Positions 1 to 6,497 of a stretch of 13,998 nt of DNA are shown one piece after another; position 1 is the stretch's first letter, and every line of letters begins with the position of its first letter. The DNA is taken from assembly GCA_964583845.1 (NCBI GenBank), contig CAZOXG010000027.1, forward strand, positions 1 through 13,998, given 5' to 3'. Below the pieces are notes generated by a model. That model had not been told where the DNA came from, ran no database searches, and saw only the letters and a list, made by a program, of their open reading frames with translations. Made by a program: the position numbers and the translations under genes. The stretch is from JBAWVR01 sp964583845. Its GTDB lineage: Bacteria; Patescibacteriota; Minisyncoccia; Phycocordibacterales; GWA1-40-21.

Positions 1-48
1 GCCCAGCACTAGGGCTGGGCTTGATACCCCGTGGCGTGAGCCCGGGGT
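1..48 (+). terminator. Two tandem hairpins, likely terminator of an upstream plus-strand gene
   Basis: Two GC-rich stem-loops stand side by side. The first pairs GCCCAGC (1-7) with GCTGGGC (14-20). The second pairs ACCCC (26-30) with GGGGT (44-48) around an inner GGC/GCC pair closed by a GTGA (GNRA-type) tetraloop at 36-39. The second is followed on the plus strand by a T-rich stretch (49-65), as in an intrinsic terminator. The gene it would end lies outside the window. On the minus strand it lies just beyond the stop codon at 58-60, but no T-run follows in that direction. Confidence 0.55.
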
Positions 49-57
49 GTTTCATTT

Positions 58-360
58 TTATTTCTCCCCCTTCAAAATCAACCTCTTCTCAAACCCACCC
101 TTTTCCTCCTTTTTCTTTAATCTAACTTCCTCAGTTTCATTATATTCCGCCAATGTTTCTAGAGCCAAAACAACTTCTTTAATATCCGCCAACTCTTCGC
201 TGATTGGATTCTTTGTAAACTCACCTATTTCTTCTTGAAGTTTTTTAATTAACTCTGTCTTATATTCTTCTGGACTAGCAACCCTTTGTTCATGGGGGAT
301 ACCTTTCTTGTCTAAAATTTCTGGAATATGGTCACGAACCAATTTATTATAACTAGTCAT
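58..360 (-). CDS. MazG-like all-alpha NTP pyrophosphohydrolase (house-cleaning family)
   Basis: A 100-residue protein opening with YNKLVRDHIPEIL (residues 4-16), the N-terminal signature of the phosphoribosyl-ATP-pyrophosphohydrolase-like branch of the MazG superfamily. The magnesium-binding pattern is visible: EExxE at residues 43-47 (QEEIGEF) and ExxD at 56-59 (EELADI). Members hydrolyse nucleoside triphosphates, often non-canonical ones, to monophosphate and pyrophosphate in the cytoplasm; the substrate here cannot be read from sequence. The highly charged C-terminal tail is of unclear meaning. The ATG follows the stop codon of the upstream membrane-protein gene by 2 nt, so the two are probably co-transcribed. 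I see no Shine-Dalgarno sequence in the preceding 15 nt, so translational coupling is likely. Confidence 0.85.
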   Translation of the reverse strand: MTSYNKLVRDHIPEILDKKGIPHEQRVASPEEYKTELIKKLQEEIGEFTKNPISEELADIKEVVLALETLAEYNETEEVRLKKKEEKGGFEKRLILKGEK

Positions 361-362
361 AT

Positions 363-659
363 TTATTTCGAATTAAAACCTCTAACTTTTAAATACCAAC
401 CTATTGCCAAGACAAAACCGATAACACAAAGAGTTTTCCAAATAAAAAGCCATTCACCGACGGGACTGAAAAAGCTAACGGGGTAAAACGCCTCAACAAT
501 ATCTGAGATACCAAATATCAGAAAATCTATTGCCAAGAAATACCAAAATTTAGCTGGCATAATTTTATATTTCTTTAGACCTACTAAAGATAGGATTGAA
601 AAACAAAACCAAAAGATACTTTCACATAGATTGAAGACAATAAAAGTTACCTGAAACAT
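363..659 (-). CDS. Small integral membrane protein, unknown function
   Basis: I do not recognise the family. From the ATG at 659 the product is 98 residues with three hydrophobic stretches (about residues 3-26, 37-57 and 73-91) and a short basic C-terminus. A TTG at 692 in the same frame would add 11 residues (MAGFYKLTLYY). I prefer the ATG because the hydrophobic segment begins there and the TTG has no ribosome binding site, but I cannot exclude the TTG. The gene is first in a likely two-gene unit with the MazG-like hydrolase, separated by 2 nt, and is divergent from pyrG. A TACAAT sequence on the minus strand (701-696) is a possible -10 box. The acidic and aromatic residues between segments (FGISDIVEAF) look conserved-like but suggest no activity. 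Confidence 0.65.
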   Translation of the reverse strand: MFQVTFIVFNLCESIFWFCFSILSLVGLKKYKIMPAKFWYFLAIDFLIFGISDIVEAFYPVSFFSPVGEWLFIWKTLCVIGFVLAIGWYLKVRGFNSK

Positions 660-768
660 GTAATATAAGGTTAGTTTGTAAAAGCCCGCCAATTTATTGT
701 AGCAAAAGCCGAGGATAATATAAACATAAAAAAACTATTTTGTCTTTCGCCTCAAGACTTATTCAAAA

Positions 769-777
769 TGATATAAT
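769..777 (+). promoter_or_regulatory. Extended -10 promoter of pyrG, leaderless
   Basis: TG-A-TATAAT, with the extended element TGn at 769-771 and the consensus -10 at 772-777. Only 7 nt separate it from the ATG at 785, so transcription should begin at or next to the start codon. No good -35 is visible at 17 bp, which fits an extended -10 promoter. Confidence 0.75.
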
Positions 778-784
778 AAGGTTC

Positions 785-2434
785 ATGAAGAAACATCATA
801 AATATATCTTCGTGACTGGCGGTGTGATGTCAGGAGTTGGCAAAGGTATCGCCAGCTCATCTATTGGGACCCTTCTTCAAGCGAAGGGTTTTTCTATTAA
901 TTTATTAAAAGTCGATCCGTATTTGAATGTCGATGCGGGTACAATGAATCCAACGGAACATGGTGAAACTTTTGTTTTGAATTCTGGATTGGAGACGGAT
1001 CAAGATATGGGAAACTACGAAAGATTTTTACATCGTGATCTCACTCATGATGACTACATAACTTCTGGTATGGTTTATAAGCATGTGATTGAGGCGGAGC
1101 GCGCTTTGAAATATGGTGGAAAATGTGTGGAGGCGGTTCCTCATATCCGTGATGAAATTATTCGTCGTTTTGAACACTCCGCCAAGAAAAATAAATCCGA
1201 TATTACGGTTGTGGAAATCGGTGGCACTGTGGGCGACTATCAAAATATTATGTTTATTGAGGCCGCTCGAACAATGAAGGTTTATCATCCTCATGATGTG
1301 GCTTTTGTAATGGTAAGTTATATGCCGGTGCCATCAAAATTAGGCGAGATGAAATCCAAACCAACTCAAAATGCTATTCGCCAATTAAATTCTTATGGTG
1401 TTAATACTGATATTATTATTGCTCGTAGTGAGGTGCCAATGGACCACAAACGAAAAGAGAAGATTGCCGTCTCTTGTAGTGTGCCAGTTGATCACGTGAT
1501 TTCCGCCCCGAATATAGAAAGTGTTTTTGATGTGCCACTTAATTTTGAAAAAGACAATTTAGGAAATATTTTGCTGAAAATTCTTAATTTGAGAAAAAAG
1601 AAAAATACCCCAGGTATGAAAGAGTGGGAAGACTTTGCGGAGAAAGTTAAGAGTGTTAAAGAGCCAGTAAATATTGCAATTGTTGGAAAATACTTTAATA
1701 CGGGAGATTTTGTTTTGACTGATGCTTACGTTTCGGTTTTGGAAGCGATTAAATATTCGGCTTATAAACTAGGTAAAAAACCAGTCATTCACACTATTAA
1801 TTCTCGCGATTACGAAGGTGAGAATTTAAAAACAGCTGATTTCAAGGCTTTGAAAAAGTTTGATGGGATTATTGTGCCGGGTGGTTTTGGGGAGTCAGGG
1901 ATTGAGGGGAAATTGGCCGTAATAAAATATGCTCGTGAAAATAAGATTCCATATTTTGGGCTTTGTTACGGTATGCAACTTTTAGTGATTGAATACGCTC
2001 GTAATGTTCTAGGATTGAAAGACGCCACCACGGCGGAGATTGATAAAACTAATAAAGACTTGGTGATTGATATTATGCCTGATCAAAAAAGAAAACTAGC
2101 TGAAGGAAACTATGGTGGCAGTATGCGTCTCGGTGCTTATGAGACTGTTTTGAAAAAGGGAAGTTTGGCTAGTAAAGCCTATGGGCAAGAAACGGTTTCT
2201 GAAAGACATCGTCATCGTTATGAAGTAAACCCAGACTATATTAAAAAATTGGAAGACGCCGGTTTGGTTTTTTCTGGCACCTCACCTGATGGCAAGTTAA
2301 TGGAAATTGCGGAGCTACCACATATTAAACATCCTTTTTTCTTGGGCACTCAGTTTCATCCAGAATTCTTAGCGAGACCTTTAGCTCCACATCCGTTGTT
2401 TACAGAGTTTATCAAAGCCGCGATAAAGAAATAA
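785..2434 (+). CDS. pyrG: CTP synthase (glutamine-hydrolysing)
   Basis: Converts UTP to CTP using ATP and ammonia drawn from glutamine, the last step of pyrimidine nucleotide synthesis. From the ATG at 785 the protein has 549 residues, close to the roughly 545 of other bacterial enzymes. The N-terminal synthetase domain opens with YIFVTGGVMSGVGKG, containing the P-loop at residues 12-21, and includes the conserved DPYLNVDAGTMNP and EIGGTVGD segments. The C-terminal class I glutaminase domain has the oxyanion-loop PGGFG, nucleophile Cys394 in FGLCYGMQ, and His525/Glu527 in FHPEF, so the catalytic triad is complete. An in-frame TTG at 740 would add 15 residues, but it lies upstream of the TATAAT box and is unlikely. 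The gene stands alone and ends in its own terminator. Confidence 0.98.
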   Translation: MKKHHKYIFVTGGVMSGVGKGIASSSIGTLLQAKGFSINLLKVDPYLNVDAGTMNPTEHGETFVLNSGLETDQDMGNYERFLHRDLTHDDYITSGMVYKHVIEAERALKYGGKCVEAVPHIRDEIIRRFEHSAKKNKSDITVVEIGGTVGDYQNIMFIEAARTMKVYHPHDVAFVMVSYMPVPSKLGEMKSKPTQNAIRQLNSYGVNTDIIIARSEVPMDHKRKEKIAVSCSVPVDHVISAPNIESVFDVPLNFEKDNLGNILLKILNLRKKKNTPGMKEWEDFAEKVKSVKEPVNIAIVGKYFNTGDFVLTDAYVSVLEAIKYSAYKLGKKPVIHTINSRDYEGENLKTADFKALKKFDGIIVPGGFGESGIEGKLAVIKYARENKIPYFGLCYGMQLLVIEYARNVLGLKDATTAEIDKTNKDLVIDIMPDQKRKLAEGNYGGSMRLGAYETVLKKGSLASKAYGQETVSERHRHRYEVNPDYIKKLEDAGLVFSGTSPDGKLMEIAELPHIKHPFFLGTQFHPEFLARPLAPHPLFTEFIKAAIKK

Positions 2435-2448
2435 AAATAAACAATAAA

Positions 2449-2474
2449 CAAAAACCACTGTGAGGTGGTTTTTG
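2449..2474 (+). terminator. Intrinsic terminator of pyrG
   Basis: CAAAAACCAC (2449-2458) pairs with GTGGTTTTTG (2465-2474) around a 6-nt loop, and TTTT follows. It lies 14 nt after the pyrG stop. An almost identical hairpin occurs at 5993-6018, the other edge of the helicase block. Confidence 0.85.
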
Positions 2475-2530
2475 TTTTACTAAATTATACGGCCTATTAT
2501 AAGGTTGATTTTAGAAGTTATCTCGGAAGA

Positions 2531-2588
2531 TCTTGGGTTGTATTTACCCAAGAATGATATTGACAAAATGTCAATAAAATGCTATCAT
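2531..2588 (+). promoter_or_regulatory. Helicase promoter with two overlapping inverted repeats (candidate operators)
   Basis: TTGACA (2560-2565), a 17-nt spacer and TATCAT (2583-2588) form a canonical sigma-70-type promoter, unlike the -35-poor promoters of the neighbouring genes. Two dyads surround it. TATTGACA-AAA-TGTCAATA (2558-2576) contains the -35 itself. TCTTGGGT (2531-2538) and ACCCAAGA (2546-2553) pair just upstream. Both are positioned where a repressor or activator could bind. No regulator gene is recognisable nearby. Confidence 0.7.
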
Positions 2589-2633
2589 ATAAAGAGGTTT
2601 GTAATAGCGATATTGCGAACAAAAGATTAAATA

Positions 2634-2674
2634 AGTTCCTTGAAATAGAGACTTTTGCTGTGCAAAAGTTTTTT
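2634..2674 (+). promoter_or_regulatory. Possible transcription attenuator in the helicase leader
   Basis: ACTTTTGC (2651-2658) pairs with GCAAAAGT (2662-2669) around a TGT loop, followed by a T-run, which is the form of an intrinsic terminator inside the leader, about 80 nt before the start codon. AAAAGT occurs again at 2683-2688 and could capture the 5' arm instead, giving an alternative fold. The preceding AAGTTCCTTGAAAT (2634-2647) recurs with one change plus an end difference as AAGTTCTTTGAAAA (4848-4861) before the second gene. Confidence 0.5.
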
Positions 2675-2698
2675 GCGTTTTTAAAAGTGAAAATCCAC

Positions 2699-2739
2699 CG
2701 GGCTTTAGATAGGTGCGCCCGTGAGCACCAGACAGGAGG
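2699..2739 (+). promoter_or_regulatory. Leader RNA element, copy 1: possible H-type pseudoknot next to the Shine-Dalgarno
   Basis: CGGGC (2699-2703) can pair with GCCCG (2717-2721), and GGTGC (2712-2716) with GCACC (2725-2729). The stems interleave, so they form either an H-type pseudoknot or two mutually exclusive hairpins. The linker TGA (2722-2724) is short for a full pseudoknot, so switching between hairpins is also plausible. AGGAGG (2734-2739) begins 5 nt later and sits 8 nt from the ATG at 2748. The first 40 nt recur with one substitution before the next gene (4881-4920). It does not match a riboswitch class I know. Confidence 0.65.
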
Positions 2740-2747
2740 AAGAAAAA

Positions 2748-4718
2748 ATGGAAAACAAAAGTCTGCCGATCGCGAACTTCCGTTTGCAAATTATTGAGAC
2801 AATTTCAAAGAACGCCGTGACAATTATCACGGCCGAAACCGGGGCAGGCAAATCCACTCAGGTGCCGCAGTTTCTTCTTGCGGAAGGGTACGATCTTGTC
2901 GTAACCCAACCGCGTCGTTTGGCGGCTCGGACGGTATCTGAACGCGTCGCCGAAGAATTCGGTTGCGAGTTCGGTAAGACGGTTGGTTTCCGTACCGCGT
3001 ATGAGCGAGCAGATAGCGAGGGGACTCGTTGCCTGTTCGTGACCGATGGACTCGCGCTAGTGCGCGAGCTCATGGGTGCCGGCCGACATCAAGTTTTGGT
3101 GTTGGATGAGGTACACGAGTGGAACCTCAATCTGGAGGTCCTCGTGGCTTGGACGCGCAAGCGTTTGGCCGAAGGGGCGAATTTCAAAGTAGTGCTCATG
3201 AGTGCTACGTTAGAAGCCGAAAAGCTCTCGGAGTTTTTCGGTGGTGCGCCAATCATTTCAGTTCCTGGGCGACTCTTTCCGGTAACGGAGGAGAAACCCC
3301 AGGGGTGCGAAATGATTCGTGACGTGGAGCGTTTACTCCGCGTTGGTCGTAACGTGTTGTGTTTCCAACCTGGCAAGAAGGAAATTGGCGAGATGGTCAT
3401 GAATCTGGAAAATCTCCGGAACTGTGGCTTGAACGCCGAAATCCTCGCCTTGCATGGTGAATTGGACACGACCGAACAACGCAAGTGCTTTGCACATTAC
3501 GGTCGGCCGAAAGTCGTCGTCAGTACCAACGTCGCGCAGACGTCGGTCACGATTGATGACATTGACGCCGTCGTGGATTCGGGAATGGAACGCCGAGTGG
3601 AGGTGGTGGGTGGGGTCGAAGGACTTTATCTGAAACCAATTTCTCGGGCGGACTCTTCCCAGCGTAAAGGTCGGGCTGGTCGTTGCAAACCGGGAGTCTA
3701 TATTGATTGGTGCGAAAGTGCTGATCGGTTGGAATTCCCCAAGGCGGAAATTCTCCGCTCACGTTTGGACCAGACGGTCTTGCGTCTTGCTGAAGCTGGC
3801 TTTGACATGGAGGAACTTCGGTTTTTCCATCAGCCGGAATTGGCGGAAATTCACGAAGCCAAGCGTGCCTTGTGTGCACTTGGCTGTCTGGATGAAAACG
3901 GCAAGGTGACCCGCATCGGGCATCATGTCGCAAAACTTCCGGTGTCCGTTCAGTTTGGACGGATGTTGGTGGAAGCCAATCGACTCGGTGTCGTGGATGA
4001 CATCTTGACGGTGGCGGCTATTCTGGAACAGGGTGAAATTACCATGCGGCCTCGTGACAAATACGATGACCCGCCATGGAAAAAACTCTGCGAAGGAGAG
4101 TTTGAATCCGACATCATGGCTCAGCTCATGGTCTGGAAAAAGGCTGAGAAAATGAGCAAAGACCAGTTGCGGGAAAACGGCGTTTTTGCCAAGGCCTTTT
4201 ACCAGGCCAAGGAGCGACGCTTTCATCTCGTCAACGCGTTGCGCGATAAGGTGCGCGATTTGAATTCCACTGGTAAGCGGGAGGATATCCTTCGAGCCGT
4301 GTGTGCCGGAATGGTGGATCATCTCTACCAGAATCGTTTTGGTTCGTGGATGAATGGTGATTGCCAAGAACGCCAACTGGCTCGTGAATCGGTTATCAGT
4401 CGTTGGGGAACCAGCTGGCTAATTGGCTTGCCTTTTGATCTTGAAATCAAGGCTCGCTATGGGAAACAAACCCTTCGCCTCGTAAGGATGGCGACCAAAG
4501 TTGACCCGAACTGGTTGATGGAGGTGGCTCCACAACTGGTTAAAGCCGAAAACGGAATTAACCCCGTTTACGATGAATTCCACGACACGTGTATGTCAAT
4601 GTCGCGCGTTACTTTTAATGATCAGGTGATCAAGGAAGAAAGCGTACCGACACCGACACATGATATGGCTCCGCTCAAGCTGGCTGAATGGTTGGCAGGA
4701 CAGATGGTAGCCAGATAG
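2748..4718 (+). CDS. DExH-box (HrpA/HrpB-like) ATP-dependent helicase
   Basis: A 656-residue superfamily 2 helicase of the DEAH/HrpA type; the family unwinds RNA or RNA-DNA structures using ATP. Motifs in order: I AETGAGKST (29-37), Ia TQPRRLAA (53-60), II DEVHE (120-124, so DEVH rather than DEAH), III SAT (152-154), V STNVAQTSVTI (259-269) and VI QRKGRAGR (305-312). A helicase-associated (HA2-like) region and a C-terminal region follow. I chose the ATG at 2748 because AGGAGG lies 8 nt upstream; the GTG at 2721 in frame lies inside the leader hairpins. It is shorter than the roughly 800 (HrpB) or 1300 (HrpA) residues of E. coli proteins. Its codons are visibly richer in G+C than its neighbours. 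It has its own promoter, a leader of about 150 nt and a structured trailer. The substrate is unknown. Confidence 0.93.
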   Translation: MENKSLPIANFRLQIIETISKNAVTIITAETGAGKSTQVPQFLLAEGYDLVVTQPRRLAARTVSERVAEEFGCEFGKTVGFRTAYERADSEGTRCLFVTDGLALVRELMGAGRHQVLVLDEVHEWNLNLEVLVAWTRKRLAEGANFKVVLMSATLEAEKLSEFFGGAPIISVPGRLFPVTEEKPQGCEMIRDVERLLRVGRNVLCFQPGKKEIGEMVMNLENLRNCGLNAEILALHGELDTTEQRKCFAHYGRPKVVVSTNVAQTSVTIDDIDAVVDSGMERRVEVVGGVEGLYLKPISRADSSQRKGRAGRCKPGVYIDWCESADRLEFPKAEILRSRLDQTVLRLAEAGFDMEELRFFHQPELAEIHEAKRALCALGCLDENGKVTRIGHHVAKLPVSVQFGRMLVEANRLGVVDDILTVAAILEQGEITMRPRDKYDDPPWKKLCEGEFESDIMAQLMVWKKAEKMSKDQLRENGVFAKAFYQAKERRFHLVNALRDKVRDLNSTGKREDILRAVCAGMVDHLYQNRFGSWMNGDCQERQLARESVISRWGTSWLIGLPFDLEIKARYGKQTLRLVRMATKVDPNWLMEVAPQLVKAENGINPVYDEFHDTCMSMSRVTFNDQVIKEESVPTPTHDMAPLKLAEWLAGQMVAR

Positions 4719-4730
4719 TTCTTATGGTTA

Positions 4731-4847
4731 TAAGTTTTCCAAAAAACTTTTATGGGTTCAGGGACACCTATTGCAGAAAGTCCCTCACTTCTCCGTCTTA
4801 GACGGACTGACGAGTCTTCCGATTAGCGGCAAGACGAAAAGTGTCAG
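4731..4847 (+). ncRNA. Structured trailer element, copy A (three hairpins after the helicase gene)
   Basis: The block begins with GGTTATAAG, then CCAAAAAACTTTTATGGGT (4739-4757). Hairpin 1 pairs GGGAC (4761-4765) with GTCCC (4780-4784), its loop containing GCAGAA. Hairpin 2 pairs TCCGTC (4792-4797) with GACGGA (4801-4806) around TTA. Hairpin 3 pairs GTCTTCCG (4814-4821) with CGG and AAGAC (4827-4829, 4831-4835), one base bulged, loop ATTAG. CTGAC (4807-4811) and GTCAG (4843-4847) can enclose hairpin 3. Copy B at 5846-5947 has the same order of parts, and hairpin 1 pairs with different bases. Because it lies between two genes it could end transcription, protect the 3' end or bind a protein. 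Confidence 0.6.
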
Positions 4848-4920
4848 AAGTTCTTTGAAAAAAGTTTTTGTATATACCATCGGGCTTCAGATAGGTGCGC
4901 CCGTGAGCACCAGACAGGAG
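4848..4920 (+). promoter_or_regulatory. Leader RNA element, copy 2, before the 304-residue protein gene
   Basis: The leader block of 4881-4920 matches 2699-2738 at 39 of 40 positions: CGGGC (4881-4885) with GCCCG (4899-4903), GGTGC (4894-4898) with GCACC (4907-4911), and AGGAG (4916-4920). Upstream, AAGTTCTTTGAAAA (4848-4861) resembles 2634-2647, and a weak CTTT/AAAG hairpin with a T-run (4854-4869) stands where copy 1 has its attenuator. I see no convincing promoter in this gap, so the gene probably shares the transcript that starts near 2595. Confidence 0.65.
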
Positions 4921-4926
4921 ATGATA

Positions 4927-5841
4927 ATGAACATCCATGAAGTGATTCGCCAAAATCAGGAACGCCAGGCTTTGGCGCGTGATTTAAATGTTCGCGCCGG
5001 TGAAAAAGTTTTTTGGGTTCTTGCTTGGGAAGAGATGGTTGCCTGGATTAATGAAAAAATTGGTGGAGTCGGTCGTTTGGCTGATATCACCAATCCGGAA
5101 ATTTTGCTCCTACCTGAACCGGACAAGGATATGGTGAAGCTGATTCTGGAAGAAAACCCAGACGCGATAGTTGTGGCTGGTCGTCCGGCTCGAGTAGAGT
5201 ACGGTGATGACTCTCAACTGCCACTGGTGCAGATTAATTTCTATGACCAGTGGGCCAATGATTGGGAAAAGATTCCCGACAAGGGTGTTTTTCTGCCCGG
5301 CGGACGTGAGGTGAGAATCTTCGCCTACATCGATGGTTACGGTTGTCGGATTGAGGAGTCGTCCTCGCAATTTAAGAAGAAGGTTAGTTCAATCTTCAAC
5401 GAAGTTTTGTGGGCGCGTTTCCTCGGCAGTGACAAACCGGAGATTGAAGTTCCCGTACCTTCGGCACTAACGGCAACTGTGGCGGAAGTGTGTGTATATC
5501 AGTATGGCAACTGCCGACTGACCAACCAGCCACTTCTGGCTTTCGGTGCGGTGTCCTATGTGGCACCGGGCTACTGGAAATCAGAGGGGTTTGAAACTCG
5601 TTGGTTCCAATCTCGTCAAGATGCTGAGACCGAAAGGACAAAAGCTGTTAGCGAGTTTGTATCTATGCGGGAGCGTTTCGCACAGGCCCGTCAGGTTGAA
5701 GCAGATAGTCTTCGTCAGTTGGAGAAAGCCAAAGAGGCTGAGGCTGCCAGGTTGGCGATTCCGCTGGCTAAGCCTGTGACGAGACCTAGCTCGGGCGGGC
5801 TCGGATCTCTTGGTGATATCTTCGCCAAGGCTGGGTTGTAA
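4927..5841 (+). CDS. Protein of unrecognised family, probable partner of the upstream helicase
   Basis: A 304-residue soluble protein. I do not recognise a named domain. A mixed alpha/beta N-terminal part (about 1-225) is followed by a charged helical, probably coiled-coil stretch (about 228-280, rich in Glu, Lys, Arg and Ala), a Pro/Ser/Gly linker and a hydrophobic C-terminal tip (LGSLGDIFAKAGL). There is no signal peptide or membrane segment. I chose the ATG at 4927 because AGGAG ends 6 nt upstream; the ATG at 4921 touches the ribosome binding site, and a longer frame to 4771 runs through the trailer and leader. The shared leader, shared composition and position directly after the helicase suggest they act together. 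It may supply an accessory C-terminal region that larger helicases carry in one chain, but that is inference. Confidence 0.85.
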   Translation: MNIHEVIRQNQERQALARDLNVRAGEKVFWVLAWEEMVAWINEKIGGVGRLADITNPEILLLPEPDKDMVKLILEENPDAIVVAGRPARVEYGDDSQLPLVQINFYDQWANDWEKIPDKGVFLPGGREVRIFAYIDGYGCRIEESSSQFKKKVSSIFNEVLWARFLGSDKPEIEVPVPSALTATVAEVCVYQYGNCRLTNQPLLAFGAVSYVAPGYWKSEGFETRWFQSRQDAETERTKAVSEFVSMRERFAQARQVEADSLRQLEKAKEAEAARLAIPLAKPVTRPSSGGLGSLGDIFAKAGL

Positions 5842-5845
5842 AAAA

Positions 5846-5947
5846 GGTTGTAAGTAAACCAAAAAACTTTCATGGGTAATGAAGTACTCATAGCAGAAAC
5901 TTCTCGGTGTTAGGACCGATGCTTTTGGGGGATTCAAGAAATCCTCC
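5846..5947 (+). ncRNA. Structured trailer element, copy B (after the 304-residue protein gene)
   Basis: Opens with GGTTGTAAG, then CCAAAAAACTTTCATGGGT (5859-5877), 18 of 19 identical to copy A. Hairpin 1 pairs GAAGT (5881-5885) with ACTTC (5899-5903), again with GCAGAA in the loop; four of five base pairs differ from copy A yet all pair. Hairpin 2 pairs TCGGT (5904-5908) with ACCGA (5915-5919) and keeps TTAG in the loop. Hairpin 3 pairs GGGGGATT (5927-5934) with AATCCTCC (5940-5947), including one G-U. The following AAGTTCG (5957-5963) echoes the sequence preceding the leaders, but no leader or gene follows. Confidence 0.6.
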
Positions 5948-5990
5948 ACTTTATCAAGTTCGTAAAATTTTTGTGAATTTGTAGAGTGAA

Positions 5991-6020
5991 AACAAAAACC
6001 ACCGCGAGGTGGTTTTTGTT
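5991..6020. terminator. Bidirectional terminator between the helicase block and the DoxX gene
   Basis: AACAAAAACCACC (5991-6003) pairs perfectly with GGTGGTTTTTGTT (6008-6020) around GCGA. The A-run on one side and T-run on the other let it serve both the plus-strand block and the converging DoxX-like gene. Its inner 26 nt differ from the pyrG terminator at two positions only. Confidence 0.85.
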
Positions 6021-6030
6021 TTTAAATATT

Positions 6031-6444
6031 TTACAAAGCCCAGTCCACTGCGTAGAGTCCAGCACCAGTTAGAAGTAGGGAGGTGGCAATGGCGGTCATT
6101 AAAAGATAAAAGACAAAATCACGACGGAGCAGACTTTCTTCTTTGGATTCAATAAAAAGTTGGATACCACCAAGTAGGATAAAAGCGAGAGCAACCGGTT
6201 GAGTATAAATACCGACAATTAACATTAAACCACCAGCAAATTCCAAGAGTCCAAAAGTAGTAACTATTTCACGAGCCCGTTTAAAATTCATGGCTCGCAT
6301 AAACATTACCCAGCCATTTTTTTCTTTATGCATTTTTAACCAGCCAAGATTTAGTAAGACTAAACCTAGGATAACTCGCATGATTAATGGAGCCAGTAGC
6401 GAGTAGTCTATTAGTTCTGGAAAAACGTTGGATAAATGAATCAT
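6031..6444 (-). CDS. DoxX family membrane protein
   Basis: A 137-residue integral membrane protein with about four transmembrane segments (near residues 16-35, 62-80, 83-98 and 108-128). The order LIMRVILGLVLLNLGWLKM, a loop, then FGLLEFAGGLMLIVGIYTQ matches the DoxX/DoxD-like family, whose members have been linked to redox balance or small-molecule transport; the role here is unknown. The ATG at 6444 lies 6 nt after a TATAAT box, so the mRNA is probably leaderless. The gene is divergent from the TrmH-like gene and ends at the shared terminator at 5991-6020. Confidence 0.82.
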   Translation of the reverse strand: MIHLSNVFPELIDYSLLAPLIMRVILGLVLLNLGWLKMHKEKNGWVMFMRAMNFKRAREIVTTFGLLEFAGGLMLIVGIYTQPVALAFILLGGIQLFIESKEESLLRRDFVFYLLMTAIATSLLLTGAGLYAVDWAL

Positions 6445-6450
6445 ATGAAA

Positions 6451-6456
6451 ATTATA
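6451..6456 (-). promoter_or_regulatory. -10 box of the DoxX-like gene, leaderless
   Basis: TATAAT on the minus strand (6456-6451) with 6 nt to the ATG at 6444. No clear -35 is seen. Confidence 0.65.
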
Positions 6457-6497
6457 CTACGTTTTTATTTAGATACCAAGACCGAATAATTTTTAAC

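Noticed and set aside
740..784. Upstream TTG start for pyrG adding 15 residues
   Set aside because: It precedes the extended -10 box, and the family starts close to YIFVTGG, matching the ATG at 785.
2699..2739. A guanidine-III riboswitch
   Set aside because: The order of stems is pseudoknot-like and a short GGTGCGCC stretch is similar, but stem lengths, the 3-nt linker and the remaining sequence do not fit the class, and the genes are not guanidine transporters.
3547..4376. Open frames opposite the helicase gene
   Set aside because: They are antisense shadows created by the high G+C of the helicase gene, with no start signals and no family resemblance.
4771..4926. Longer N-terminus for the 304-residue protein
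   Set aside because: The extension reads through the trailer hairpins and the leader block that is duplicated before the helicase; a good ribosome binding site marks the ATG at 4927.
4719..4926. An intron or integron attC site between the two block genes
   Set aside because: The helicase has a proper stop and the second gene its own leader. The integron core motifs GTTRRRY and RYYYAAC are not arranged as in attC, and the trailer recurs after the second gene, where there is no second exon.
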